Shown in pieces: positions 16,401 to 29,689 of a stretch of 64,000 bases of DNA; the first letter of the stretch is position 1; every line of letters starts with the position of its first letter. This DNA comes from Cucumis sativus (lineage: Eukaryota > Streptophyta > Magnoliopsida > Cucurbitales > Cucurbitaceae), in the NCBI RefSeq assembly GCF_000004075.3, contig NC_026659.2:22276272-22340271 (forward strand), in the 5' to 3' direction. The notes beneath the pieces are model-generated. The model did no database searches and was not told the origin of the DNA. It was given only the letters and a program-made list of their open reading frames with translations. The position numbers and the translations under genes were made by a program.

Positions 16401-17510
16401 CCGTCTCTTCTAAGGTCATATTCTAAACACTTTTTTTTTTTTTCTTTTGAAAAGAAACATCAGGAACTTCATTCAGAAAAAGGCAAAAACAGCCTAAGGG
16501 CTGGAGTAGGGAGAATCTCCCCGCTCCCCCCACCCCACCCCCCGGAAAAAGAGACTGCCAATTGTTAATAGGCCATGTCCTAAACTTCTATAAAATGGCT
16601 TGTGTGAAGTGTTTGCATATCACAATCCACATCTGAATTCTGAACTAGGTAAAGTTATGATCAACAGTAATAGAAATAAAAGCAGGAAGCATGTGCTACA
16701 AGACTGCAAGAAAACAATACGTTATGTCTTCTTATTTATTTAAAGAACTTCTGCTTTTCAAAAAGCTACTCTTAACTAACCTAAAACACTTTCCAAAATT
16801 TTCAAAATTTTCAAATGCCATTGATTTGATAAGAAATATATATATATTACGACAAAACAGCATCTATTTCTCCCAAAAATGTTAAAGAAAAAATTAGTTT
16901 AATCACCTAAAAAATGCATCAAGAAAAGGACAGAGGAAGTTCGTTTCCTATTTAAAGATTCGGAACTTGAAGAACTTTCAAAACAGAGAATCAATCGTGC
17001 ACAGGCAAATCATCAAAATCAGCCAACACTCGGATCACTAGATATCTTATCAACTAATTTACACAATTTCAGGTCAGGTAAGACGACTGCATGATAGCAG
17101 AAAAGAATTTAGGGCATAGATTACAATAAAAACTCATAAACCATATTTCAACACCTACAAACACTTAGAAAACAAAACATTCACTCCTCTTCTCGAAATT
17201 AACTAAAAAATAAATCAAATTAAAGGTCGGAATTGATCAAAACAGAAGAATAACATCGCATTATCAGAAAATGATTGATCAGCATCAAGAAAAAGAGGCG
17301 ATAGAGAAAAGAAGAAGAGAAAGAGAAGGAACCGTCTTCGTCAGGGACAAGGACATGGAGGAAGAGGAATCTGAAACCAGAAGTGTTAGAGCGGACGATC
17401 TTCTGGAGAGTCCATTCAAAGGCTCTTTTGCTGCTAATGGAAGGGTGCGGATAGCCTTTGATGGTTGATTGATTAACTGCAAGCATTATTCGAGTAGGTC
17501 CTTCCTCCAT
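13414..17510 (-). CDS. Universal stress protein (UspA) family protein
   Basis: Small soluble nucleotide-binding-type protein of plant stress responses; its exact role is unknown. Exons in coding order: 17510-17333, 14755-14634, 13815-13697, 13522-13414, giving 175 aa with clean phases. The N-terminal strand is RIMLAVNQS (residues 7-15). LFLHVLVPDEDG follows at 49-60. The C-terminal half is the diagnostic part: DPTEVICLEV, then FLVVGSRGLGPF, then VFVGTVSEFCAKHAECPVITIK. Residues 131-145 fit G-2x-G-9x-G-(S/T), the motif of ATP-binding UspA proteins, so binding is likely but not shown. Intron 1 is about 2.6 kb and contains a LINE-like fragment. Intron 2 contains a dispersed repeat. The gene is convergent with L12. 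Confidence 0.9.
13958..14420. repeat. Dispersed AT-rich repeat in stress-gene intron 2
   Basis: Contains 'acaaatataacaaaattta', then blocks of 'gatagactctatcattgat' and 'tagagtctatcagcaatag'. It resembles pieces near 36.7, 42.8 and 58.5 kb. No coding capacity is seen. Confidence 0.4.
16431..16577 (-). mobile_element. 3' end of a LINE/SINE-like retroelement
   Basis: Read on the minus strand, this short piece ends in a long A tract (T run 16431-16443), preceded by TTTCTTTTCAAAAG and a C/G-rich body. This matches the tail of non-LTR retroelements. Possible short target repeats containing CTAAAC flank it (16423-16428 and 16580-16585). It lies in intron 1 of the stress protein gene in the same orientation as that gene. 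Confidence 0.35.
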
Positions 17511-20500
17511 TGTTGTCTAAGCAGTGTGGGTTATTTCTTCTTCGGAAAAAAAAAAAGAAAAAAAAGAAGCTCTATCTCGTTGCTCTGGATGGGTTTAATG
17601 GCGAAATGGAACCTGGATTTTTGTTGTTAGAGTAACCCCACAATTTCTCGTCTTCCCAATAAAGAAAGCCCCCAACATTTTTTTCTTTTATTTTTGCAAA
17701 GTGTGATTTATTTTGTATTAATAAAATCATATTTATCTTAATTATATCTTTATAATGATTTAGTATATATCATAAAAATATAATATAGTTGACATCTCAA
17801 AATATATATATATATGGTTGAAATTAAATGAAATTTCTTCTTAGATTGGATAAGTTAAAAAATTATGGTGTATTTTGTGTATTTTATGAGCTGAGATGAT
17901 ATTTAATAAGTCTCAAAACTTTCAGTTTCAAGTAAAATAAAAATTCTCAACATGTTTGATTTTTTTGTTTTAATAAAAGCCATGTCATCAGTCTACAATG
18001 GCATAGAATAAAACATTCCATTAAGCATAAAATTCAATTTTATGTCAAAATTTCAACTATATATTTTTTTTTTTTTTTGAAAAAATTATGTTTCAAAAAA
18101 CCAACACAAAAATTAAAATTTCATAAAACTATTATACATTGGTAAAATGGAATAACCTATTAAACATAAATTGAAAGTTGAAAAGATTTGTTATATACAA
18201 GCAAACTTCTAATTTGTAGTTTATATTGTAGATGACGTGTTAAATTTCTAGTGACAAATTTCAGCTGATGTGGACATATTTTGAGTATTTTATGTATTAC
18301 AAAAAATTATCTAAATTCAAAAATAAATAAATAAAATCTCACTAATATATTTCAATTAGTAATTGAAAAGAAAAGAAAAAAAAAACTAACTTCTAATGCA
18401 AACTAATTAGTGTGGTTTGATTAATTTCATTTTCCACTATAAATAAAATAAGTGTATTGTTCTTTCATCTTCCATGAAAATTCATAAAAATTAATCAAAT
18501 TTATGGTTATATCATTTTAATTACAAAAGTGTACAACACTTTCAAATTTGATTATAATTTTGAGGTTTTTCTAATCATTTTATTTAAGGTTATTTTTTCT
18601 TAACTAATTGTTCATTGTGAAAAATTGTATTTTCATTAGATTAAAGTTAAGGATTTTCTTTTCATTAGTCATGACTTAAATAGTTTTGAATAAATTAATC
18701 TCTAAATTTAAAAATGTTACCTTCTTAGTTTTTAAGTTTTTTTTTATTTGATAATTTTATTATAGAGATTTACAGTTTATTTCGATTTGGTTTTTAGATT
18801 TCAAGATTTACACTTTATTGATAGAATCTGTTGATGTCTAAACGAAGTTTTACTATAACCTCTAATTTCTTGGAATTGATATGTAATTGATTTTCATGTA
18901 TAGTCGTTGAGTTAGTAGGTCCATAGTAATCTATAGTATGATGACATGAGTAGTTTTTGAAAAAAGTAATAGCAATACTTCAATTTATTCAAATCCATAT
19001 TTTACTGTATATATTGATATTTTCTATATAATACATTTATAGAGAGATTTCTTTCGAATTTCTATAAAACCAATTAAGAAATAATTAATTACGAATAATT
19101 AAGAATCTCCAATTTTCAATTTCTTTATAGAATAGATTTACGAGTTTCACACTTCTTCAAGTACCAAGGACTCATAAGAAATCATTAAAAAGATTTACTT
19201 AATTGAAATTTTATATTATTGATACAATACGAAGTTTTGTTATATTTTGTAAACATTTTCAACAAATTTCTTGTTTACGACAATTTTCCTAAAACTTAAT
19301 TAATTATAATTTTTTAAAATTAATTAATAGAGATAAAAACACACTCAAAAATGAATATTTAGTAGGACTTGCAAAAATATATTATGTTTTTATTTAATTT
19401 TGGAGCGCTGGCAAAAATAGCAAAACAAATTTACGATATTAAGGTTCATGTCACTGTATTTTCTAAATTGCCAAAGTAGCAAATTTAAAAGTAGATGAAC
19501 AACTAATATCATTAATTACGGTCATATTTGTCATATTTGCAATATGCAAAAAAAAAAAAAAAAAAGTGTGATTGACTATTTTTTTCTAAATGTTTTTGTC
19601 ACCTAATACAATTTTCCTTTAAATTTTTTTTATTTAAGTCGAGATGAGTCCACACTACGTAGAATCTCATCTCCATCTCCACCTTTAGTTGGTGTGGATG
19701 AGAATGATTTTGTGTATGAGGATGAAAAAAAAGAATTACCCTTCTTCTACCTCTCTCCATTCTCAACTTTCTAATATTTAGTGAAAAATAGGTTAAAAGT
19801 GTAAATCTTGAAATTTAGAAACAAAAGTAAAAAATTCAATAGTAAAATTATAACAATTCAAAATGTATAAAGTTGAATTAAAATTAAACTCAAAACTTAA
19901 GGAATCAAAATTGTAACGCATCTAAACACCTAAATATCAAGAAGATAATTCTCCGATATTCATTAAACTATATAAAAGAAATGATAACGTAAGAAAGAGT
20001 TCTAAATGTCTTATTTGTCTCTATTCAACACCTCATGCATGGGAAAATGATGCACAATTCAAGTAATGTAACGAAACAAATTAGAAAAGAGAAATGGTGT
20101 TTCTTATTCCTTACTACAAAAAATGGCATAAAGAATTAGGGAAAAGATATCTTTAGTTGCTAGGATTTCTCACTTGGAATAATGTGTTTAATCTAACAAA
20201 CACTAAACAAAAAGGGCCAAAGTGTGTTATCCATACAAAGTTAAGATAAGATGCTCACCATTGTAGCTCACATCATCAAACCTCTTTCAATAAGAAACAA
20301 CACAATACATGTTCTAACATCACCCCATCTTCATTATCTAATTCACACTTACTTTTCAAGAATACCTTTCTATATAAGATAAAATAAAAGATACGTTATT
20401 TATTTTATCAAATATACTATTACGTATGAATTCTCATTCATTTTTCATGACAATGTTGTATTAGATTGAGATTTACGTTTCTTATTTCTAACTCTTTTTT

Positions 20501-21726
20501 GCTAATGTATTGAATTGCAATATGAAAAATGGATCTTATTAAACTAAGATCGACGGTTCTAAACACAAATAAAAAAGAAAAGGAAACAATCACTAAAGAG
20601 TTTGCTCATACAAATGAAGAAAATATATACTAAGTATGAAGAAGAGCCAACACGAATCTACAAGAAGCTTCAATACATACTTAAAACAACATAAAAACAT
20701 CACCACACAATTTAACTAATCACCTCGGTACGTTGTATGGTGACACATGGACATAAAGATTAAACGCTCTCCAAATATAATAAATAATAGTGTACTAATG
20801 AGCTACTCTACAAACCTTATGCTACAATTGATTACATCCACTCATATGATTGACAACTAAAAGAATAATTTGTCCCTAGAGACTCAAACTCACTAGTACA
20901 AAGGACATATACTCCAAATCTTAAAACTCGATACTTGTAATGTGACCATGAGTTTGTAGTCGATTTTGAATAGGACAACTTTAAGATGTGATGATATTTG
21001 TAGGTGAGTTAATTATAAGTTTAGAACAGTAGAAAAGGTATATTAAAAAGGCAAAGGAGCAAAAATAGGAAGTTATTTATGGGATTGGGAATGGAAATGA
21101 GCAGATGCTATTCATTTGAGCATCTTACTATTCCATCTGCCAAGGCTTAATGGAAATTCATGTCCCCTCATTAATTTACTAAATGTTCTCTCCCTCTATC
21201 ACTCTCAACTTCCTACCCCCAAATTCATAATTGGGAAAAATATCCCAATACATTCCAACCTTAGATTATACTACTGAACAGTTTTAGTATAACCTTGATT
21301 AGCTAAAACATATTGCTCGACAAAAAAGAACTGTTTAAATCTTATCACTTTCTATATCAAATGGTTTACTTTAATTTCTTAACATGTTGTTTCTTTTCTT
21401 AAATTATATATAAAAAAAAGTCGCAAATATAGTTATTAGATCCTAAATATTTACAAATATAACACAAATGTGAAATAATATTTGTAAATATAACCTTTTA
21501 ATATGGTTAGAGAAATGTTATGGAAATCGAAGTAATTGTGTGTGACTGATACTAAGAAGAAAGGATTGAAGAGAGATGTTTCAAATTTTGAAAATGTAGT
21601 TTGAATATATATATTTTTTCTTTTGTAAAAACTCAGAGACTGAATAAACACAAGAATAGAATGCTAAATTAATAATTTTACCTTATTAACTAACTTTACA
21701 AATTAGAGTAATTAAATTTAGAGAGC
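17511..21726. other. AT-rich intergenic DNA
   Basis: The upstream region of the stress gene and a long spacer. No exon or RNA gene is supported. A 'gcaaaaatagcaaaac' stretch near 19.4 kb may belong to the dispersed repeat seen elsewhere. Confidence 0.5.
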
Positions 21727-22215
21727 TTAATTGGAATTAGGCCAAAGGTTTGAATTCCCAGTGAAAGAAACTCTTCCAAATCCCAACTGACCCACTTGAT
21801 ACAATTGCAACCAAATCCTCTCTGCTTCAAATCTTGCACTAAAATTCCCCGTCGTTTCATCTTCCTCGCCGGATCCCGGCGAAACTTCCGGCAATCCCTT
21901 TTCATTTCCCACACACCCACCAGTTTCCGCCGCCGTAGCGCCGTCGCATTCCCCTCTCCGGCAAACCAATTTCCTCTTCTTCCTCTTCTTCCTCGCCTGC
22001 TGCAGACACCGCCGTCCGACCATCCACGGCAGTTTGACCAAAGCCAGAGCCAAGAAGCTGACCACCGAGCAGGGGCAGCAGCAGACGGCGACGCAATCCG
22101 CCACCAACCCGGCGGTGCAGGATCGGCAATGCTTGCCGGAGCAGTCAATTAGATCGGCTCCGTCGTCCACGGCGAATCTTCGCCGCCGCGTGGCTTGTGA
22201 TGGGCTTTCTTGCAT
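21727..22215 (-). CDS. Cysteine-rich plant protein of unknown function
   Basis: Single-exon gene, 162 aa. I recognise the layout as that of an uncharacterised plant family but cannot name a function. In order, it has a short polar N-terminus and a Cys pair at 30 and 33 (CRSC). A hydrophobic segment (about 34-68) contains DCVAVCCCPCS and ends in KLPWMVGRRC. A basic cluster (RKKRKKRK) lies at 75-82. An acidic, Gly-rich linker follows. The C-terminus has WLQLYQVGQLGFGRVSF (135-151), which I take as the second conserved block. The Cys-rich hydrophobic segment next to a basic patch could suit acylation or membrane attachment; that is inference. The coding region is much more GC-rich than its surroundings, supporting a real gene, and a TATA box lies about 110 bases upstream. 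Confidence 0.72.
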   Translation of the reverse strand: MQESPSQATRRRRFAVDDGADLIDCSGKHCRSCTAGLVADCVAVCCCPCSVVSFLALALVKLPWMVGRRCLQQARKKRKKRKLVCRRGECDGATAAETGGCVGNEKGLPEVSPGSGEEDETTGNFSARFEAERIWLQLYQVGQLGFGRVSFTGNSNLWPNSN

Positions 22216-22327
22216 TTTGTGAATTTCTGTGTGTCTGCGTGGTTTTTTCTTGATCGGAAGGCTGCAAGAAATTTTTTGATGAACACTTTGGAATGTAAAT
22301 TCCCTTTGGAAAAAGATTTTATGGCTT

Positions 22328-22335
22328 TATTTATA
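22328..22335 (-). promoter_or_regulatory. TATA box of the cysteine-rich protein gene
   Basis: TATAAATA on the minus strand lies about 110 bases before the start codon. CT-rich sequence lies further upstream. Confidence 0.5.
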
Positions 22336-22932
22336 AGTGGAAACATAAGAAATGAAAAATAAACAATTGCTCTCTTTCTCTCTCTCCCTATCATTTAATA
22401 CCCTTTTGTTCATTTCATGAATGACTCTGTTTTTGCATGAAGAGAGAAATTTTGCTATAAACTGATGTAGGTAAAAAGTGTTTTTAGTTTAACCCATTAA
22501 AACCACTCCTCAAAACTTTAAGTAAAGGGCAAATGGTAAAGACAAACTCAAAAATAAAAGATGAAATAGAGGATTAAATTGAAAACTACTAAAACATCCA
22601 TAAGTATAGTATTACAAATTGGATCCAAAATACTCGGTCGAATCATAAACTTTGATGGACCAAAAAAGAGACGGTAAAAAAGTGAAAGAGATTAAAAAAA
22701 ATAAAAAGGTTCCTAGTTTGGGTAAAAGTGTGGTAGGGCATGAAAAAACATACGGTTTTGAATAAACAGGTTTTAGGAATTAGGAACTTCCCTTGTTTTT
22801 TTTTTTTTACTGTCCCATACTTATATAGTACATACTATTACCAAAACATATATCCCTTCATTTTTTTTCTTTTTCTTTTATAAACTTTTATTTTGAAATT
22901 AGTTAAGATTATTGGTATTTCAAACTCTTTTG

Positions 22933-22977
<45 letters not shown>

Positions 22978-25830
22978 ACTCATTTTCATTTTAAATAAAA
23001 TAATATAAACCCAACTTTATCAAACTTCTCATGTTTTCTAGCTTCCGATTGAATAACTCAACTCAACGTCTCAACACAAAAGAGTAGACGTTATTAATAA
23101 TCAAGTGGCATGATCACTAGTAAAACATCAAAATCCGATTGGGAACGATTACAAACATTAATTCAAAGAGAGAGAGAGGTCCATTTATATGTTATTTTTC
23201 CCCTAACACACATGAATAGGAAAAGAAAGAGAGAAAAATTATCAAATTAGAGGAGAGAGAAAAATAAGTAAAAGAAAGAAAATTATATAAAAAAAATGAA
23301 GTGAGATGTGGTGACCACATTAAATTTATAAGAAAGGAAAAAAGATATATATAAGACATTAATAACAAATTTCTATGAATGAAAAAGGTGAGCTATGAAA
23401 TAGGGAATGTGAGTGAGACTACACAATTCACATCACTCCCTAAGTTTATGAAATATATTCCCCCTTTTGTTGTTTAGGTAAATGGAATTATTACTTCATG
23501 TCACATTCTTATTTTAGCTTTCCTTACCCATTTATTACCTACCTTTTCATTTTTTTTTTTTTATTTATAACGCACCCCATTCCATAGTATTATGTTTTGA
23601 CATTAACGATCAATTTCTAACTTCTTTTCGTACAACTATATATGATATTGAACTTGAATCAAACTCACTTTCATAGGTAGAATTTATAAGCTTTGTTAAT
23701 TTAAATGTTTATTTTTTAATTAGGGGTGAGCATCGATTGGTTCGAGTCCATTTTTCGACTGAAACCAACATGATTTGGCTATGATCAATTTAATAAATGT
23801 TCAAACTATCATTGACCATCAAAGAGTACACAAACGAATCATTGGTTAGTTGATCAAGAAATGTGTTTTGGAGTTTTTTTAGTTATGAAAATAAAATTTT
23901 AGTGAAAAATGTATAATTATTTGTTTTGTTTTGTTTCTTATTTTTTTGCTTTTCAAAAACGCAAATTAATTTTTTTTTATCATTATTTTGACTTGTAAAT
24001 TATTGAATGGACCTAATAATTTTGAATAATTTATCTTTAACATTTTCTCTTTTGTCAAATCTTTCATGTTTTTCATATCATTACTACTTTTAATAAATAC
24101 AATAACACAACTATATTAACATTTTAAATTCCCCTTTTATATGTTGTTAGAAGGAAAACAAATCAAAATTTTCCAAACAAAAGTCTACAAAAAAAAACTA
24201 GTAATATCTTATATACCCAAAGCAACACATTTTTTATAATATGGAAAAAAGAAATCAAATTTATATAATTTTTTTGTGAAAGAAGGAGAAAAAAAGGACA
24301 AGCCCATGTTCCTTTTTTTTTTTTTTTTAATGAGTAAATAAGATGACATTAAAATAGAAAATTTGTTTTGTTATGGGCAGCATCAAACAAGTTATGTGCA
24401 CACACACACACACATATATATATTGAACAATAATATGAAAGGTTTTTTGCTTCCTTATTCACATGTGCTGATGGGTCAAACTTCATGACTAGGATACCCC
24501 AACAACATGCCCCCACCCAAAATTAAACTCTCTATTTTTAATATATCTTTTTCTAAAAATTTTAAATAAAATAAATATTCCTTTATTTTATATTTGTTGC
24601 CATCCACTAACACAATATTTGATTAAACTATACTGAGAATATCTCTACGATTCAGAAGAAAAAAAATGAAGTTATTTTAATTTCCCAAGATAATATAATA
24701 ATAATAATTGAATTTAAACTTTATTTAATACCAAAAAACTTCAATGACTGACAATTCAAATTAATTATACTTTGTAGTTTTAAATCAGGGAGGGAGAGGC
24801 ACAATTGTTTCAATATAAAAAGAAAATGTATCATATGCTTTTTGATTTGTTATATCATATCATCCTTGGAAATCATGTCATATAATTTATTTTACAACAA
24901 ATCTTAGTTTAATTAGATCTTTCATCGTTTTTCTATTAATTTTTATGATGATGATAGTTAAATGTTTCATCCTCCACTTTCACTCATCTACTCTAAAACT
25001 TTATGATATTGTGTATTTTTGTAATTCAACTTCTATGTATTAGTTTTTCTTTGATTATGGATGATTAATTTTTCAAAAATAATAATAATAAAAAGATTTA
25101 AATGGTAGTTTATCCTGATATTTTGGTATTGTTGAAACTAATGTGTGGATTTTGTAATGCAATAATATAAAAAATAATACATAACTGATCAGAAAGCAAA
25201 AATAAATATAATTAAGAAAGAACAAATACATAATAAAATAAAACTGTGTTTGGACCTTTGGTATCGATATAGAGTCCTTGACACTAAATATATAGAAATT
25301 CAAATATTTGCACAGCCCCACATGTGTTTATTAGAAACAAAACATCTGATCTCTTAACCTTTAAACCCCAAAAACTCAATATAAACAAATGAAAATGAAA
25401 ATGTTCAAACACTTTCTTAAAACCAATGAAAATGTTTATATGCATTATCATGAAAATATATTAAATATGTAAAAAAAAAAAAAAATGTATAGGCGACAAT
25501 AGTGATTGAAAAAAAAAGAATAAAAAGGAAATACAAAAAGTAGATGAAAAAGATTAAATAATATTAAAAAAGAAAGAAAGAAAGAGAGAAAGAAAGGGAA
25601 ATGGAATATGGGTGGCAGAATTTCTAAAATAGAGAAGAAAACAGAGCAACATAGAAAGAACATAAATTCAAAAAACAAAAGCAGAAAATAGAAACACACA
25701 AAATTAATCTTTGAATCATTTTGATTTCAAGTTCAAATAAACGATAATGTATGTAATAATAAAAAGAAATAAGATCTCATAAACTGCATATGAATTTAAA
25801 AGAAAAGGAAAAAAAAAAAAGAAAACTGAC
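22336..25830. other. AT-rich intergenic DNA
   Basis: No gene is supported. Homopolymer runs, the TA microsatellite and a short CA repeat (about 24402-24413) are present. Confidence 0.5.
22936..22973. repeat. (TA)n microsatellite, about 19 units
   Basis: An uninterrupted run of TA dinucleotides. Confidence 0.95.
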
Positions 25831-26170
25831 CCGAAGAAGAAGAATGTGGCAACCAAATTCCTGGAAAAACGACGTGGTTGTGGATAGATCGATTGTTGTA
25901 GTAGTAGAGCAATATGATCTGAGGAAGTGCTTTTAGTTTGATCACTCTGGAGTGCTTCTTCAGTATTCTGTCTTAATATATTATAATATATGTAAGAAAT
26001 TAGGGAAGAAGAAGAGGAAGAATTAAAACGAAAAAAAGAAAGAGAAAGAGAAAGAAGAAGAAGAAGAAGAAGAAGAAGAAGAAGAAGAAGAAAAGGGAAA
26101 TGAGATTTGATGAGTACCGATGGGGAGTGACAGCGAATATTGGGAACTGCTTCTTCTTCTCTCTTCAAAA
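25831..26170 (-). ncRNA. Possible small spliced transcript, coding status unclear
   Basis: On the minus strand a TATA box (26204-26197) precedes a first exon ending in CCATCG before GTACTC (donor at 26117). A pyrimidine-rich (CTT)n stretch leads to TTAAGACAG (acceptor). A second exon then runs from 25967 to 25831 and ends at a GTCAGT donor. The frame stays open across both exons, but the only start in frame is TTG, so it may be non-coding or a leader. I find no conserved domain or known microRNA in it, nor a later exon. Confidence 0.25.
26052..26093. repeat. (AAG)n microsatellite, about 14 units
   Basis: A run of AAG units within the possible intron of the minus-strand transcript. Confidence 0.9.
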
Positions 26171-26204
26171 ACCCGCCTTTCTCATTTTTATTTATTTATT
26201 TATA

Positions 26205-29200
26205 TTTTAAAAATATCAATATATAATTATTATTTTTTTGGCTTCAAGATTTCGATTTCAATGCACTAATTTTTAGGAGAATCTAAACTTGTGAGGGCTG
26301 AGTAATTAATTTTATATATTTCGGCAAAAAAACTATTCATCTTTTCACTTCATGGATTTTCACATTATTATATATTTCTCATTAAATTAAATACCTGATT
26401 CGATTGAGAATTTTTACAACCGCTGCATTTCTTTTAAATAATAAAATAAATTAAATTATTTATCAACTATACAAAATCTTACACTTCTAATCACCCTTTA
26501 TCGATATCACTTGTACAAGCATATCACTATCTACCAATGTCTATTAACGATAAAATTTAAAATTTTTACTACCTCTTATACATAATTTTATCAAATTTAC
26601 TATTTTTAACAATTTTCCTAGTTAGAATTTAGTCTTTGTTACTTAATGGATTCAGATCCTTGTGAACCATTTGTTTGGTGTGATCAATGATTGTTTGTGT
26701 CGTCTAGGAACTATTTATGAGAGGTTTATTGTATCAATCAAAATTATACTTATAATTTTTTTTGAAAAAAAGTTGATTATGAAATAGACATTTTTTAGTA
26801 TAGCAAAAAAAAAAAAAAAAAATCTTTGATGTGTCAATAAAATAATTTTTATAGTTTGTAACTAAAATTCTAACTTTTCTTTTCTTTTCTTTTTTTTAAA
26901 AATGATAGTTATATTGGTGTATATATATATTTATATATTTATACTTGTCGGTAGATGTTATTTATGATAAAACTTTGTTATAGGATAATTTTATCATTAA
27001 CATTATGATCTATCAATCATAATCGTGCTATATATACGTTATTACATAATAACAGATTATAGATTGAATTTAACCCTATAAAAATAATAAAATTATCTGT
27101 AATTGTCAAACTTATTAGATACCAAATATGTTTTAGGTTAAAGAAAATAGTGTATCATTAATGTGTATTACGGTCATAATTAGAAAAGCAAATGTTAGTT
27201 GGGTTCTTACAACATCACATTTGAGTACGTCTGTTAATTGAGAAATTGATTAAAACAATTTCTAAATCACTCAAAAAGTTGAAGTTTGATTTTTAGTAAA
27301 TGCCTTTTAGAATAAAAACACACTTTATATGGTAATTAACACACTAACATTATCAGTGAATTCCCCCATTAGTTGACACATGATTTCCAAATAATTCTTA
27401 CAAAACCAGCCATGCTAAGTTAATTACTAGCAATCCCCATTTTTTAAATTTACTATTCCAACCATGATAATTACCATATTTCGAGTTCTACATAGATATT
27501 GGTAAAAAATTGACTTGATGGACCATTTACTTTCCTAACGTCTTTCCAGTAAATTCATAAGGTTTTACATTAGAATACAAAACTTAATTGAACTAGCCAC
27601 TTTGACATAAATAATCAACAAAAGCATCAAGTCTAAACATGTTCTTCTAATTAAGTGAAGTTTTTATTTTTAATTCGAGCATGTCAGATTTATTTTAATT
27701 TTATCAGATATTTACTTGTGGGTCAGTGAATTTTAATATTTTACACAACTTTCTAGATGATTCGATTAATTATATATATATAAAGGAAAAAAAGAAAAGA
27801 AAAACAAGATTAGAGTGAGAGATGAAGATTAAGAACATAAAGCAAGGGAATTAAAAAGCAATTAAGGAATGAATTAAATAATTTTTTTTAAAAATAAAGT
27901 GTGTGTTACTTTTAAGAAAAATAGTTTAATTTAAATATGATATAGTGTGGTGCATAGTTTGATGGTGTTGCACTCGGAAGGGACGCCGCGGCACGTGCAC
28001 CCACACGCCACAACCAACCCAACCGACCCCTTTTTTTCTTTTCCTCTCCTTTTGCTTAAATTGGTATGTCTACGTTCTAAAATTAATAATTAGTGTGCCT
28101 TTTCTTACAATTATTTTACTATTTTTTATTGATATTTTCATTATAATAAGTGTTTGATTCGATTATTAAGAAGATGGTTGACATACATGTGACAATAATA
28201 CAATATATTTCTAATTTAGAAGAAAATATGAGGTGCAAAATAAAGATTTATACACACCTTGTGTAGTGTGATGCTTGTATGCTAAGTTAAAAAGTTTATG
28301 TGTAAGTAAATAGAAAGTCTAAGGATTTAGAATGAGTTAAGTTTGTTTGGAGTTTTATTATGTATTTTTAATGTTTGGTTTTTCAAATTATCTCTTTTTA
28401 TTTTATCTACTTTTCTTTCCCTTCATTGGTGAGTTATTTGGGTGAACCTTAGGATGGATGAAGGAGGAGCAACCAAGCCCATGCCATGCCACTTTCCCTT
28501 TTTGGGCTTTACCTTGTATTGGTTGGTTTTCCTTGCTTCTTATATTTGCTACCTTCTCTTAGTCATAAGTTGGGGTTGGGCCTACAATGATCTCTTGGGG
28601 TCAAACCCAAAATGAGAACATTATTGGCTTCAAACCCCCCCTTTTCTAAGTCCATTGTGACCTCAAACTTTACCACTTCTAACTCAAATGATCAATTTTT
28701 GGTTGAGGTTAATTATATCATTTGGTCCAAAATCTTTTGACAATAATATTATGTATGGATGGATGGATGGTCTATTTTAATAAAAACTCACTAGATAAAA
28801 CAAAAAAATATATCTTATCTTTTGAGTGAAATGTGTAACCATACCCTAGCATGCAATGAAATTTAATTTCAATGTCATAGTAACCTAATTTTGGTTAAAA
28901 ATCAAACACTTTGGTTTTGGTCATAAGCTCCAACTTTTCCATAGTGTTATGGGTGAATTAAACTTAAGTGTTCATAGCTAAGGCTATACGAGGGAGAGAC
29001 AAAGAGATGATATATATGCTAGGGTTATGGGTTGCCATGATGCTTAAGATAATTACAACATCTAATCTAAAGAAAAATTAGAGTTTATTACCTAAGGTAG
29101 TTGAATGTACTCATTAGATCTATCAAACAAAGTTATTTCAACATTTGTCATGATAGGTTAATTAGTCAAAGAATTATTATAAAATGATACGTTATTTCTA

Positions 29201-29689
29201 TATAAAGAAACACCGTACATTTTAGGTATGGATTTCAAAAAGAATATTTTCAAGTTCCTCATTTTTCTAACTCTCTAAAATCTTTACGAAGTTAATTGGT
29301 GTTTAATCAACCACTGTACAAAAATTAATATCATACTAACAAGTAAGACGAATTCTAATTCTATAATTTGGACCTATACAAGGTTCAAACAATGTGGCGA
29401 ATGATAAAATTTTAACTTTTATGAAAGGTCAACCGTCAAATTAATTTCTTTCTTCAAACTGGCCAAGAAAAGAAAATAATAAAGCGTTATGCACAAAGCA
29501 AAATTGTTCATTCACCAATGACAAATACGACCATTTATGAGGCATTATGGTATAATTAATACACAATAATGGTACATTTTGTTTAAAGGAAAAAGAATTA
29601 TTCAAATGTATTAAGAAATAAATTTAAATAATAAAATAGCTAGAAGTATTTAATTCAGAATCAATGTAAAGGAGTCAGAGAAGAGTAGA
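26205..29689. other. AT-rich intergenic DNA
   Basis: No gene is supported. A short GC-rich island with CACGTG sits at about 27961-28025. Pieces near 26.5 and 27.0 kb may be dispersed repeat. Confidence 0.5.

Noticed and set aside
21696-22152. Other long frames over the cysteine-rich gene (both strands)
   Set aside because: Shadows caused by high GC; only the 162-aa frame has conserved-looking blocks and a TATA box.
25831-25967. MicroRNA precursor in the second exon
   Set aside because: Visual comparison with common plant microRNAs found no match and no long stem; a fold and small-RNA search would be needed.
25716-26168. 150-codon minus-strand frame as a protein gene
   Set aside because: It starts at TTG, reads through a splice-like intron with a Leu run from the AAG repeat, and has no domain. 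It is kept only as a possible transcript.
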